A DNA stretch of 44,938 nucleotides from Lewinellaceae bacterium. GTDB lineage: Bacteria > Bacteroidota > Bacteroidia > Chitinophagales > Saprospiraceae. Made by a program: the position numbers and the translations under genes. Below, one piece after another: positions 9,561 to 17,931 of the stretch; within the stretch, counting starts at the first letter, position 1, and every line of letters begins with the position of its first letter. Where the stretch lies: the NCBI GenBank assembly GCA_947459655.1, contig CANHEE010000010.1, forward strand, positions 1 to 44,938, read 5' to 3'. The notes beneath the pieces were generated by a model. It ran no database searches, was not told the DNA's origin, and saw nothing but the letters and a program-made list of their open reading frames with translations.

Positions 9561-10184
9561 ATGATTGCCATATTTTTTCAGGGGTTGATAATGGGAATTA
9601 CACTGTGTCTCATGATCGGGCCGGTGTTTTTCCAGATGATTCAAATCAGCATAGAAAGGGGCTACAGGCACGCACTTTTCTTTGCAGCGGGTGTGTGGGC
9701 AAGTGACTTTTTCCTGATGGTGATGTCAGTACTCGGTGTATCCTCTGTTACTGGAATGCTCAACAACCCGTCTTTTGCTAATTATCAGAATGCCCTTGTT
9801 GGCGGATTGTTTGTAGCCTTTGGAGTTGCGGGTCTGCTACGGCATCACGCTACGAAAAGAAGCACCAAACCAATCATTTTCAAGTCAGACACCTCGCTTT
9901 TTTTCAGTGGATTCATGGTAAACAGCATCAACCCGTTTACCATGGTTTTCTGGATTACGCTGGCCGCGAATTTCAACTTTAGCCAAGAAAACAGCCTGCT
10001 GAAATCCGTCCTGTATTTCGGAACCATTCTCGCCATAACTGTGGGCACAGATATCGGCAAAGCAAGACTCGCAAGAATGCTGACCAGAATGCTAAAGGAA
10101 AAGCATCTACAATTGCTGCAGGTTGTCACGGGACTTACCCTGATAGCCTTTGGGATCGTAATTATTGCAAGAATTTCATCCTGA
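9561..10184 (+). CDS. LysE/RhtB-family amino-acid exporter
   Basis: A 207-residue polytopic inner-membrane protein with about six hydrophobic segments. It opens with the family signature: FFQGLIMGITLCLMIGPVFFQMIQISIERGYRHALFFAAGVW. The family exports amino acids or related small molecules using proton exchange. The substrate cannot be told from sequence. The central loop (HHATKRSTKPI) is basic and probably cytoplasmic. The gene has its own promoter and is convergent with the DUF3078 gene, whose stop lies 24 bp away, with no obvious terminator between them. Confidence 0.88.
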   Translation: MIAIFFQGLIMGITLCLMIGPVFFQMIQISIERGYRHALFFAAGVWASDFFLMVMSVLGVSSVTGMLNNPSFANYQNALVGGLFVAFGVAGLLRHHATKRSTKPIIFKSDTSLFFSGFMVNSINPFTMVFWITLAANFNFSQENSLLKSVLYFGTILAITVGTDIGKARLARMLTRMLKEKHLQLLQVVTGLTLIAFGIVIIARISS

Positions 10185-10207
10185 AGGACCGCTACGCCGG
10201 ATAAAAA

Positions 10208-11248
10208 TCAAAAGCTTGTCGCGTACTTGAGCAGCAATTGCTGAATGATACTGGGTCTGTTGTTAACCAGAACTGGTTTGAGTGTCACGGGATCAATTCT
10301 CACGCCATTCACACCATTTTTATCCGATACCTGTACCAGAATTTCCTCATCGTACAATACATTCACATTTAACCCGAGTTGTAAACCTTTGTACAACTGC
10401 CAGGACAACTGGTTTGACCAGTCAACTTTTACGCCTTTGCCGTTTGCATAAGCACCGACCAAACTGACGTTACTGCTAACAATGAGTTTGTCCTTTAGAA
10501 ACTTATCTGCGTACATGACCCTTAGCATGGAACCCATGTTATAGCTGGCATTTTTGCTTATGTTTACCCCAAAAGCATTGGTTGAGGATCCTGCAGCAGA
10601 AGGCCTGTTGGCAATTGTGTCGCTTTGCACGATTACCGCCCTCATCGTCACGGGAGAGTAGAAAAAGGATAAATTTACGAAGGGTTTATAATCTACTCCT
10701 ACCGCCACCGAAGCTGTTGCAGGCGAGAAAAACCTTGCTTTCAGGTCGCTAACACCAAGATTCTTTACATCGGTCAGGTAGTTGTTGCCATCGCTCAGAC
10801 CAAAGGTTGGTGTGAGTTGAGTTAACAACGCCGCATCTGCTGCTGCATACAACTTACCCCCCTCTTTTAATGCAACACCGAATTTTGAGTTTACCCGTAG
10901 TTCATCTGTGCTTTTCTGGAATGGTCGTTTGTACTTTGTAGCTGAACCCGGCAACGGAGCAACACCACTTCCTAGTTTCTGAACCGCAAAAAGCGCAGCG
11001 GCACTGTTTTCCCATGAATATATACCTTTTTTATAGTTGAAAGCCGCACTTGCTGCTCCTCCCAGATTAACTCTACTCTCTCCAGCTCCGATGCGTGGGT
11101 TAATCAGTGACAATTGTCCGGCATCAATTCCAAGAGAAATCGTCCGCTTCCATGGGCTCAATGGAGAAGTCGGGGTGTTTTTTTCCTGTGCGTTTGTAAA
11201 TGTTGCCACCAAAAGGGCGATGGTCAGTAATGTAAATTGTTTTTTCAT
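10208..11248 (-). CDS. Secreted DUF3078-family protein
   Basis: A 346-residue protein beginning with the signal peptide MKKQFTLLTIALLVATFTNAQ; this ATG at 11248 is preferred over an upstream in-frame ATG at 11362 that would precede the signal peptide. The mature part matches the Bacteroidota DUF3078 family: WKRTISLGIDAGQLSLINPRI, then YSWENSAAALFAVQKLG, KSTDELRVNSKFG and YAAADAALLTQLTPTF. It ends in beta-strand-like sequence with a terminal Phe (QQLLLKYATSF), as outer-membrane proteins do, so an outer-membrane barrel is likely. The function of the family is unknown. It lies 52 bp downstream of the T9SS plug gene on the same strand and may be cotranscribed with it. Confidence 0.75.
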   Translation of the reverse strand: MKKQFTLLTIALLVATFTNAQEKNTPTSPLSPWKRTISLGIDAGQLSLINPRIGAGESRVNLGGAASAAFNYKKGIYSWENSAAALFAVQKLGSGVAPLPGSATKYKRPFQKSTDELRVNSKFGVALKEGGKLYAAADAALLTQLTPTFGLSDGNNYLTDVKNLGVSDLKARFFSPATASVAVGVDYKPFVNLSFFYSPVTMRAVIVQSDTIANRPSAAGSSTNAFGVNISKNASYNMGSMLRVMYADKFLKDKLIVSSNVSLVGAYANGKGVKVDWSNQLSWQLYKGLQLGLNVNVLYDEEILVQVSDKNGVNGVRIDPVTLKPVLVNNRPSIIQQLLLKYATSF

Positions 11249-11300
11249 TGGATAACAAAATTGGTTTATAAATGGGTTTAACGTGTTAAAGTGTGGCATG

Positions 11301-12671
11301 TCAGCCCCTATCAAGAAGGCTATTGAAAGTGCCATAGCCAATGAGACGATCGTACCGGTCACCTACAGGCCGGAAATATACCAGAATGGTATAGTTGTCT
11401 TCTGTCTCAAACCAGTTGGTATCTATGAAAATCAATCTGCCCGAGCCGTTTTTGGGCCAGAGCGCATAGGTATAGTCATAGTAACCCTGCTTCATTTCTA
11501 CATCAAGGAAATAGGCTTTTTGCTTATCGTTGTAATTCATTTTGAATGGTGCGTAGGCCTGCCAGTCGGTAAGTTTGCTGATAACATACACGTCGTAATC
11601 ATCGTAGGCCTGTCTGGTTCTGAGCGTAAAAAGCACATTTGCGTATTCTGAGCGGGTATCCGGATCATCGATATCGGGTATGTCAAAATTATTGATGACA
11701 AAACCTCCATTGATGTCGTAATAGAAACGGTATGGCTCATTAATTCTGGGCCGATCCTCGCGAAGTGTTACATCATATCCATCCTTGAAACTTTCGACAC
11801 TGCGTACTCCAATACGGTTGGACAAGAGTGAGCGCGTATCAAAAGGTCTGAACTCCTGACCTGCCGGAAATACAATGCTGTCCTGGTAATCAAACGTCAA
11901 TACCCCACCCATACTATAGCTTGGGGGCAAATTACATTTGGCAGTATTCCAGTTGCTGTTCTGCACAACGGTCACCTTTATTTCACGCTGGGAATTTCTT
12001 ATGTTCAGATTTTTACAATTTACCGAAAAATCAAGTTCGTGGTGGGTATCTGTTTTTTCCGTAAGTCCGGTACGGGTAAATCTGGCGTTAATGGGATACT
12101 GACTCTCGTAAATGCAGAATCTCCGGGTAAGCACAGGGGTCCTGTCCTGATCGTCAATGTAAATGTGCAGCAAATAATTGCCTGATTTGGTCCATCGGGT
12201 GCTGGCTGTAGGCAGTTCAAGTTTGTAATTGGTGTACAGTGCAGCCACACCAAAAGAAGGAGATCCATTCGGTAGTCTGTCATCATTGTAGCCATGCAGG
12301 TATTCCAATTCGCTGAGTGATGATGGCGTCCAGTCTGCATTACAGTGCGCCAGTCTGTAGCGGTAATACTTGTAGTCCCCATCCATATCATCGAAAGAAA
12401 GGATTACTTTACCCCCGGTCAGAGCGATTACAGGAATATCATTTACCTGGTTGCGCTGCTTGAGTGAATCCACTTGACCACCTTTAAGGGAAACACTCGA
12501 ATTCGATTTTAAAACGCCCCGGGTGCTACTGACCACCCCCACAACCTGCTCCGGCTGAAGCATGACTGTTCTGATATTTTCCAAATAAATGTAGTCGATG
12601 TTCTTTAATCCCTCCTGTGCATTGCTTTGCAGGAAAGAAATCAAACAAACAATAAGTGTAAGGTACCTCAT
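11301..12671 (-). CDS. Type IX secretion system plug protein (DUF5103)
   Basis: A 456-residue protein with signal peptide MRYLTLIVCLISFLQSNAQ. The N-terminal domain shows the DUF5103 pattern (DYIYLENIRTVMLQPE, then LSFDDMDGDYKYYRYRLAHCNADWTPSSLSELEYLHGYND). The C-terminal half is beta-sandwich-like (YAPFKMNYNDKQKAYFLDVEMKQGYYDYTYAL) and ends in EDNYTILVYFRPVGDRYDRLIGYGTFNS. In Flavobacterium, a DUF5103 protein closes the periplasmic side of the SprA translocon of the type IX secretion system. The same role is inferred here from family membership. No other T9SS core gene is adjacent; porT is about 8 kb away. Confidence 0.88.
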   Translation of the reverse strand: MRYLTLIVCLISFLQSNAQEGLKNIDYIYLENIRTVMLQPEQVVGVVSSTRGVLKSNSSVSLKGGQVDSLKQRNQVNDIPVIALTGGKVILSFDDMDGDYKYYRYRLAHCNADWTPSSLSELEYLHGYNDDRLPNGSPSFGVAALYTNYKLELPTASTRWTKSGNYLLHIYIDDQDRTPVLTRRFCIYESQYPINARFTRTGLTEKTDTHHELDFSVNCKNLNIRNSQREIKVTVVQNSNWNTAKCNLPPSYSMGGVLTFDYQDSIVFPAGQEFRPFDTRSLLSNRIGVRSVESFKDGYDVTLREDRPRINEPYRFYYDINGGFVINNFDIPDIDDPDTRSEYANVLFTLRTRQAYDDYDVYVISKLTDWQAYAPFKMNYNDKQKAYFLDVEMKQGYYDYTYALWPKNGSGRLIFIDTNWFETEDNYTILVYFRPVGDRYDRLIGYGTFNSLLDRG

Positions 12672-12919
12672 ATGATTTTCTGCAGTTTCACATCAAAGAA
12701 ACGCTAACAGCACAGGAATATTACCAACCCGGTATTGCAGTCCATTTTTCATGCAATGTAGAAAAAAATAGCCTAAATATTGCTGCTGTGCCGATAAAAA
12801 GTCGAAAATCAGGCTCGAGTTCAGCTTTTAACCATTGCAAAAAAAACATATTCCACTTTTTTACGTTCTCAAATCTCTACGATTATATATAAAAACTACA
12901 TATACAAAGTTTCCGAATC

Positions 12920-15511
12920 GTGTTTGCCAAGATCAAAGAATCAATCAGTCCCCGGATTGGCAGATTATTGCTGCTAATAGGCGGCTGCTTCTTTTTGCTC
13001 ATTACACTGGCTTTTTTCCTTGAAGATGTTATCGGCAAAAAAATTGTTGCAGAATTACAGTCGAACATCAGAACCGAACTACAGGTCGGTGATGTCAGTT
13101 TTTCGCTGATCAGTTCCTTTCCATATGCCTCACTCAATCTGAAAAATATCGTCATCAAGGGTAACGACCAAAGCAATATGCTGAAGGCCGGCTCACTTCG
13201 CTTCAAAATCAACATCCTGAGTCTGTTTGATGATCCCATAAAAATCAAAGCCATAAGTATCAGGGATGGTGTACTTTTGATGAAAACAGATGAAAATGGC
13301 GCGACCAACTATGACATTATCAAGCCCGGGAACAACAAAAACAATGACCAGGTCGCATTCGTACTGGAGAAGGCTACTTTAAAAAACATTATCGTTGGAT
13401 ATCAGCACGAAGGCAATAGAGAAGATGCAGGCTTCACCATCAAAAATGCTACATTCAAGGGAGCACTCAGTGAGAAAAAATTCAACCTGAGCAGTAGCGC
13501 AGATCTCGTTTGCCACGGAATCAGCAGAAACGGAAAGTCTTTTCTGGTGAAGAAGAATATTTCCTACAAAACCGATCTGAAGGTCGACAGAATCCGCAAT
13601 AAGTACAATATCGGAAAATTTTCACTTGCATTGGAAGACAACAAATTTGATGTTCAGGGCAAAGTTGCTGTTTCGAAAAAAACAACTGACTATCATCTGC
13701 GTTTCAGGGCTACCGACTGCAATATCGGTTCCCTGCTTGCTATCTTTCCACAGGCACGCATCAGCGATCTGAGCAGCGAAGGTAACCTTTCCGTCAGCGG
13801 CACAGTCATAGGTGTTCAATCGGCTGCAAGCCAGCCCGATATAAATGCCGAAATCCGGCTTGTGAATGGTACGCTAAAAAGCCCAAAACTCAGTAATGCA
13901 CTTGAAAGCGTGAATTTTACCGCCAGGCTCAATACTAAGAAAGGCGAATCGTATCTGGCACTGGATAATTTCAGCGGTTTTTTTGGCAAACAGCCCCTCC
14001 AAATGAAGTTAAACATTAAAAACTTCAGCAACCCATATGTTAATTTTTCAGTGGATGGAAAATTGCCATTGGCATCAACCTATAAAGCAATGGGACTGAA
14101 AAACATGCAGTCGGCAAGCGGATTCATAGCACTGAAGCAAGTGCAGGTTTCAGGTTTTCTTGCAGACATGAGAAGCCCAAACAGCGTTTCAAGGGTTAAT
14201 ATGTCCGGCACATTGGGAGCTGAGCACATTTCCATGGTGTTAAACAACGAAAGCATCTCTCTGCCCGTAGGATTACTTCGTTTCAACAACAACACAATAT
14301 CAGCCGAGGGACTTGACATTGCAGTTGCAGGGAGTCGCTTCACCCTCACAGGTTACATCAACAATCTACTGCCCGCTTTGCTGAGGGACTCACCGCAGCA
14401 GAGCAGCAAACTGGGTTTCAGACTTAAGCTACAGGCGGGAAATCTGGATGCACAAAGAGTGGCTGCGTTATTCCAGGAGAAATCGCCAAAAACAACTCCG
14501 AAAACGGAACAGGGGCAAAACGCAAAACCCCAGCAGCCAATCACATCACTACTTAGTGGTGTATTTGAAGCAAAGATTGAAAACCTCAGCTACGGAAAAA
14601 TAAAAGGTAAACATTTTGACGGCAGTATCGGCTTTCAGCAGGATGGGTTAACTCTCAACGGAAAAATAGAAACGATGCGGGGAAAGGTAACAATGAATGG
14701 CAAAATCTCTGTCTCGTCTACCCCCTACCTTACTGCAGTGATTGACGGAAACAACATAGATACAGGAACACTGTTTGAGCAATGTGAGGATTTTGGCCAG
14801 CAGGTCATTCAAAGCCGCAACATATCAGGTCGGATGGATTGTCAGCTCGCTATAAACGTACTCTGGGACCGCAACTGGAATGTACGCGATGACAAGTTGA
14901 ATGTATTGGCCTATCTCAGAATTAATGATGGCCGGTTGCAAGGACTTAATATGATGGACAACTTATCCAAATATGTAAAAACCGAAGATCTCAGGAACAT
15001 CAGATTCAATACACTTGAAAACTGGTTCGAGGTCAGCAACAAAACCATCAGGATACCGGCAATGAACATCAGGAGCAATGCACTCAACCTGACCCTCAGT
15101 GGCACGCACACCTTTGACAATTATATCGATTACAACATAAAACTGAATGCTGCAGATGTGGTATTGTCAAGATTTAAAAAACCAGCCGCAGAGCGCGAAA
15201 ACCGAGAAGATGCCGGGCAGTTCGGGTTACTCAACGTATTTTTCAACCTGAACGGACCAATCGACAATTACAAAGTGCAGATGTCAAGAAAAGTGGTTAA
15301 AAATGATTTTGAAGAAAGCAACCTCCTGAAAAGTAAAATTCAATCCAGGCTAAAGGCCCTCCACAACGGGAAGGAAATACCCTTTGCAGACTTGCCTACA
15401 GAAGCTGCCACACAAACAGAATTCAAGACTGTTTCCAGCAATCCAAAAACAGTAAAAAAGAAGATACAGGAAAGAGCTGAAGAGAAACTGGAGTACATTG
15501 AAGGATTTTGA
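12920..15511 (+). CDS. AsmA-like inner-membrane-anchored periplasmic protein
   Basis: An 863-residue protein starting with GTG at 12920. It has one N-terminal membrane segment (LLLLIGGCFFLLITLAFFL, about residues 16-34). The AsmA motif follows: VQVGDVSFSLISSFPYASLNLKNIVIKG, LRFKINILSLF and IRDGVLLMKTDENGATNYDI. A long beta-repeat body leads to an AsmA C-terminal-like region (INDGRLQGLNMMDNLSKYVKTEDLRNIRFNTLENWFEVSNK and TLSGTHTFDNYIDYNIKLNAADV). AsmA proteins are related to TamB and are thought to bridge the periplasm for phospholipid traffic. It is divergent from the plug gene. The last 20 or so residues are charged and coil-like. The GTG is preferred because no ATG precedes the membrane segment. 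Confidence 0.87.
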   Translation: MFAKIKESISPRIGRLLLLIGGCFFLLITLAFFLEDVIGKKIVAELQSNIRTELQVGDVSFSLISSFPYASLNLKNIVIKGNDQSNMLKAGSLRFKINILSLFDDPIKIKAISIRDGVLLMKTDENGATNYDIIKPGNNKNNDQVAFVLEKATLKNIIVGYQHEGNREDAGFTIKNATFKGALSEKKFNLSSSADLVCHGISRNGKSFLVKKNISYKTDLKVDRIRNKYNIGKFSLALEDNKFDVQGKVAVSKKTTDYHLRFRATDCNIGSLLAIFPQARISDLSSEGNLSVSGTVIGVQSAASQPDINAEIRLVNGTLKSPKLSNALESVNFTARLNTKKGESYLALDNFSGFFGKQPLQMKLNIKNFSNPYVNFSVDGKLPLASTYKAMGLKNMQSASGFIALKQVQVSGFLADMRSPNSVSRVNMSGTLGAEHISMVLNNESISLPVGLLRFNNNTISAEGLDIAVAGSRFTLTGYINNLLPALLRDSPQQSSKLGFRLKLQAGNLDAQRVAALFQEKSPKTTPKTEQGQNAKPQQPITSLLSGVFEAKIENLSYGKIKGKHFDGSIGFQQDGLTLNGKIETMRGKVTMNGKISVSSTPYLTAVIDGNNIDTGTLFEQCEDFGQQVIQSRNISGRMDCQLAINVLWDRNWNVRDDKLNVLAYLRINDGRLQGLNMMDNLSKYVKTEDLRNIRFNTLENWFEVSNKTIRIPAMNIRSNALNLTLSGTHTFDNYIDYNIKLNAADVVLSRFKKPAAERENREDAGQFGLLNVFFNLNGPIDNYKVQMSRKVVKNDFEESNLLKSKIQSRLKALHNGKEIPFADLPTEAATQTEFKTVSSNPKTVKKKIQERAEEKLEYIEGF

Positions 15512-15530
15512 CAAAAAAAATATTTAGATA

Positions 15531-15562
15531 TTAGTTATTTTTTGAATAAGTTTTTACCTTTG
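15531..15562 (+). promoter_or_regulatory. Predicted promoter of the structured RNA
   Basis: TACCTTTG at 15555-15562 is a perfect -7 box. TTAG at 15531-15534 lies 20 bp upstream as a weak -33 element. The same TACCTTTG octamer is found before cdsA, clpX and rpmI. Confidence 0.55.
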
Positions 15563-15876
15563 GGGCTGTGCCACGAAAAGCAGTATTCAGACTTTGATGT
15601 ATTTACGGATTCTTTATTAATTCAATACATTGAAAATCATAAGAATACGACTTTCCCAATCTGTTCTTTTAATAAAGCACCCTATTGCTTTTGCAGTATA
15701 CAGAACATCAGATTGAGAAAGCGCGAGAGGCACCCTGCCGGCCATTACAAGGAAAAGCAACTTTTTAAGATTAGGTCTATTTAAATATATACCCTCCACC
15801 TTGGAGAAAAAAAATGTTCATGGGATTATAATTTGTTGTTGAAAAGTCGTATCAAAAGAGATACGACTTTTTTTTT
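15563..15876 (+). ncRNA. Candidate structured non-coding RNA, class unknown
   Basis: No credible protein is encoded between the AsmA-like gene and cdsA, yet the interval has a consensus -7 box and a strong terminator. Within it a three-way fold can be drawn. The closing stem pairs GTGCC (15568-15572) with GGCAC (15729-15733), extended by GGC/GCC. Arm 1 pairs GTATTC (15583-15588) with GAATAC (15643-15648) and ATGTATT (15597-15603) with AATACAT (15624-15630). Arm 2 pairs 15651-15663 with 15709-15721 (one mismatch), GTTCT (15663-15667) with AGAAC (15702-15706), and AAAGC/GCTTT at the tip. The core is about 180 nt, the size of 6S RNA, but the large one-sided arm does not fit 6S well. The 3' end could be the terminator at 15876 or an earlier processing site. 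Confidence 0.5.
15842..15876 (+). terminator. Strong Rho-independent terminator after the structured RNA
   Basis: A 12-bp perfect stem pairs 15842-15853 with 15860-15871 around the loop AAAAGA. A run of T continues to 15876. No gene ends just upstream, which argues that a separate transcript is terminated here. Confidence 0.9.
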
Positions 15877-15920
15877 GCCTCCCGGATATCCATCAATTAC
15901 CCTATCAGACGCTTATTTCT

Positions 15921-15950
15921 TTTATTATACGTCAGTTTATAGTACCTTTG
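15921..15950 (+). promoter_or_regulatory. Predicted promoter of cdsA
   Basis: TTTA at 15921-15924 is followed after 18 bp by TACCTTTG at 15943-15950. The cdsA ATG at 15989 is 38 bp downstream of the box. Confidence 0.6.
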
Positions 15951-15988
15951 CTGCTGAGCATCAGAAATTTCCGCTGTTTCACCGCACA

Positions 15989-16846
15989 ATGAAGAAAAGA
16001 CTTATCACTGCTATTATTTTCGTCGCTGTCATGTTTGCAGGCATGTTGAGTGGTAAGCAGTCTTTTGCTGCACTTTTCGGAGTAATTACCGCTTTGTGTC
16101 TCTGGGAATTTTTTGATATGGTATTTGAAGACGGTCTGAAACGTGACCTGACCCGGAAAATCATTGCGATTTCATTCGGTATGCTTCCTTACGCTGCCGT
16201 TTCGTTGCTGCACCTCAATGCCTGGGGACTGGCACCCCAGCAACTTTTTCTGGTGTCATTTGCTTTACTGCCACTGGTTTTCCTCTGCTTCATTTTTGAA
16301 CTATTTTCTAAATCGGAACACCCATTTCACAATGTCGCGCTTACTTTGCTGGGAATGACCTATATCTCGGCGCCATTTTCCATGCTTAACCTCATTGCTT
16401 TTAACGGCGACAGTTTCTCACCAAATATTGTGATGGGACTGCTATTCCTGATTTGGTCCAACGACACCGGTGCATATTTGGTGGGTTCCAGATTTGGAAG
16501 AACGAAATTGCTGTCCAGAATATCACCCAAAAAAACCTGGGAAGGATTTATCGGAGGCATGGCACTCACCTTCCTCGTGAGCTGGGGTCTGAGCAGTTAC
16601 TATACTGAAATCCGCACCACAGATTGGCTAGTATTGGCGGGGATTTCGTCAGTGTTCGGGACCATCGGCGATCTGGTAGAGTCTATGCTGAAAAGAAGTT
16701 TTGAAGTAAAGGATTCCGGCACTTTATTGCCCGGACATGGTGGATTTCTTGACCGCTTTGATGCTTTCATGTTCCTTATCCCTTTTGCCACCGCCTATCT
16801 GCTGTGGATTAGATATACGGGTCAGGACTTTATCATTACTCCATAA
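15989..16846 (+). CDS. cdsA: Phosphatidate cytidylyltransferase (CDP-diglyceride synthase)
   Basis: A 285-residue inner-membrane enzyme that makes CDP-diacylglycerol from phosphatidate and CTP, the branch point of phospholipid synthesis. It has about eight hydrophobic segments. The C-terminal family signature is complete: SMLKRSFEVKDSG followed by LLPGHGGFLDRFDAFMF. The start MKKRLITAIIFVAVMF at 15989 matches the usual N-terminus; an upstream in-frame ATG at 15833 would span the terminator and promoter. A lipoprotein gene follows 9 bp after the stop, suggesting cotranscription. Confidence 0.95.
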   Translation: MKKRLITAIIFVAVMFAGMLSGKQSFAALFGVITALCLWEFFDMVFEDGLKRDLTRKIIAISFGMLPYAAVSLLHLNAWGLAPQQLFLVSFALLPLVFLCFIFELFSKSEHPFHNVALTLLGMTYISAPFSMLNLIAFNGDSFSPNIVMGLLFLIWSNDTGAYLVGSRFGRTKLLSRISPKKTWEGFIGGMALTFLVSWGLSSYYTEIRTTDWLVLAGISSVFGTIGDLVESMLKRSFEVKDSGTLLPGHGGFLDRFDAFMFLIPFATAYLLWIRYTGQDFIITP

Positions 16847-16855
16847 TTACCCGCA

Positions 16856-17713
16856 TTGAAAATTCAATTTGCCGCCATTTTACTGCTAACCCTGTTGCTT
16901 TTAGCTGCTTGCTCGACACCCAAACGCGGTTGCAGCGATATTCGTGCGGTCAATTTCTCATTTGATGCAGACGAACCCTGCTCAGGTTCGGTCATCCAGG
17001 GAGATTGTCCCTGTGTGTACCCGAAACTCGTTTTTTCTCCTTCCGCAGATTATACCATAAAAACGGCAAAGGGTGACAGTATCGTACAGTGGAAAACCGA
17101 TGGACTGCTGATCAATAAAGTCGGTCAAAAGTATTTTCTGAAACGCTATTCCTTTTACCTCTCTGACATCCGAATGAGCGATGCCGCCGGATCTGTATTC
17201 ACAATAGCAGACTCCATTTCTGTCCCTGTTAAACAAACTGCGTCTGATAGCGGTACTATTACCTTGTTAAGTGATATCATCCTGATTGGCGAAAACAGTG
17301 GCAGCATCACCGTCGGCAATTTTCTACACTCAGGTTTTTTCAGAAATCTGGGCTTTACCTTTGGTCTTGAAGGTCCGCAAAATCAGGCCAACATCACCAG
17401 CATCAAAATGCCTGACAGTCCGCTCAATACTGACACCATGTACCTTAGGAACGAGTACCGGCTGCTTGGAGGAAAATTTTTCTATGAAACCGAAGCAGGA
17501 AAGGCAGGAGCTCTGGAGATCGGGCAAAGCAAGAAAGTCAACATCCCTATTCCCACAGACCTGTTTTTTGAACCTGCAACCAACCTTACGGTTAAGTTAA
17601 AAATAGATTTCCGAAAATTTTTTGACGATATTGACTTTGAAAAGCACTCGCCAACACAGATGGAAAGCCTTTTGCTCGAAAATTGCCGCGCACTCTTCTC
17701 TGTTTCAAAATAA
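16856..17713 (+). CDS. MbnP-like lipoprotein
   Basis: A 285-residue lipoprotein with the lipobox LLAAC (Cys19) directly after the signal segment. The start is TTG at 16856, because no ATG precedes the signal peptide. The mature protein shows an MbnP-like pattern: VGQKYFLKRYSFYLSDIRMSDAAGSVFTIADSISV and later FFRNLGFTFGL. MbnP-family proteins are periplasmic metal-binding partners found in copper-handling loci. The resemblance is to the generic fold pattern, and no copper ligands can be assigned with confidence. Four Cys cluster near the N-terminus of the mature part (GCSD, EPCSG, GDCPC). It lies 9 bp after cdsA. Confidence 0.6.
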   Translation: MKIQFAAILLLTLLLLAACSTPKRGCSDIRAVNFSFDADEPCSGSVIQGDCPCVYPKLVFSPSADYTIKTAKGDSIVQWKTDGLLINKVGQKYFLKRYSFYLSDIRMSDAAGSVFTIADSISVPVKQTASDSGTITLLSDIILIGENSGSITVGNFLHSGFFRNLGFTFGLEGPQNQANITSIKMPDSPLNTDTMYLRNEYRLLGGKFFYETEAGKAGALEIGQSKKVNIPIPTDLFFEPATNLTVKLKIDFRKFFDDIDFEKHSPTQMESLLLENCRALFSVSK

Positions 17714-17931
17714 CAGATTAATTGTTACCCAATCGCAGTTGAATTGAGTTTGCAATTGCTAATCAGCCGATTAAAAAAAAGCGTTCTGTGCAATTGCCAG
17801 GAGGACCAAAATAAAATGTATTGAAATTCAAAAAACATGATTGAAAACTTGCAAATATGAACAAGAAATGGTGAAATTTGCCGAATTTACATAACACCCC
17901 AAAATATTATATAACAATAAAAATTACCTAT

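Noticed and set aside
15542-15784. 80-codon plus-strand frame within the RNA candidate
   Set aside because: The start overlaps the -7 box, the composition is atypical, and the bases are better explained by paired stems.
15563-15876. tmRNA or RNase P RNA as identity of the structured RNA
   Set aside because: No tRNA-like T-arm and tag reading frame for tmRNA, and no RNase P conserved blocks such as GAGGAAAGTCC, could be found.
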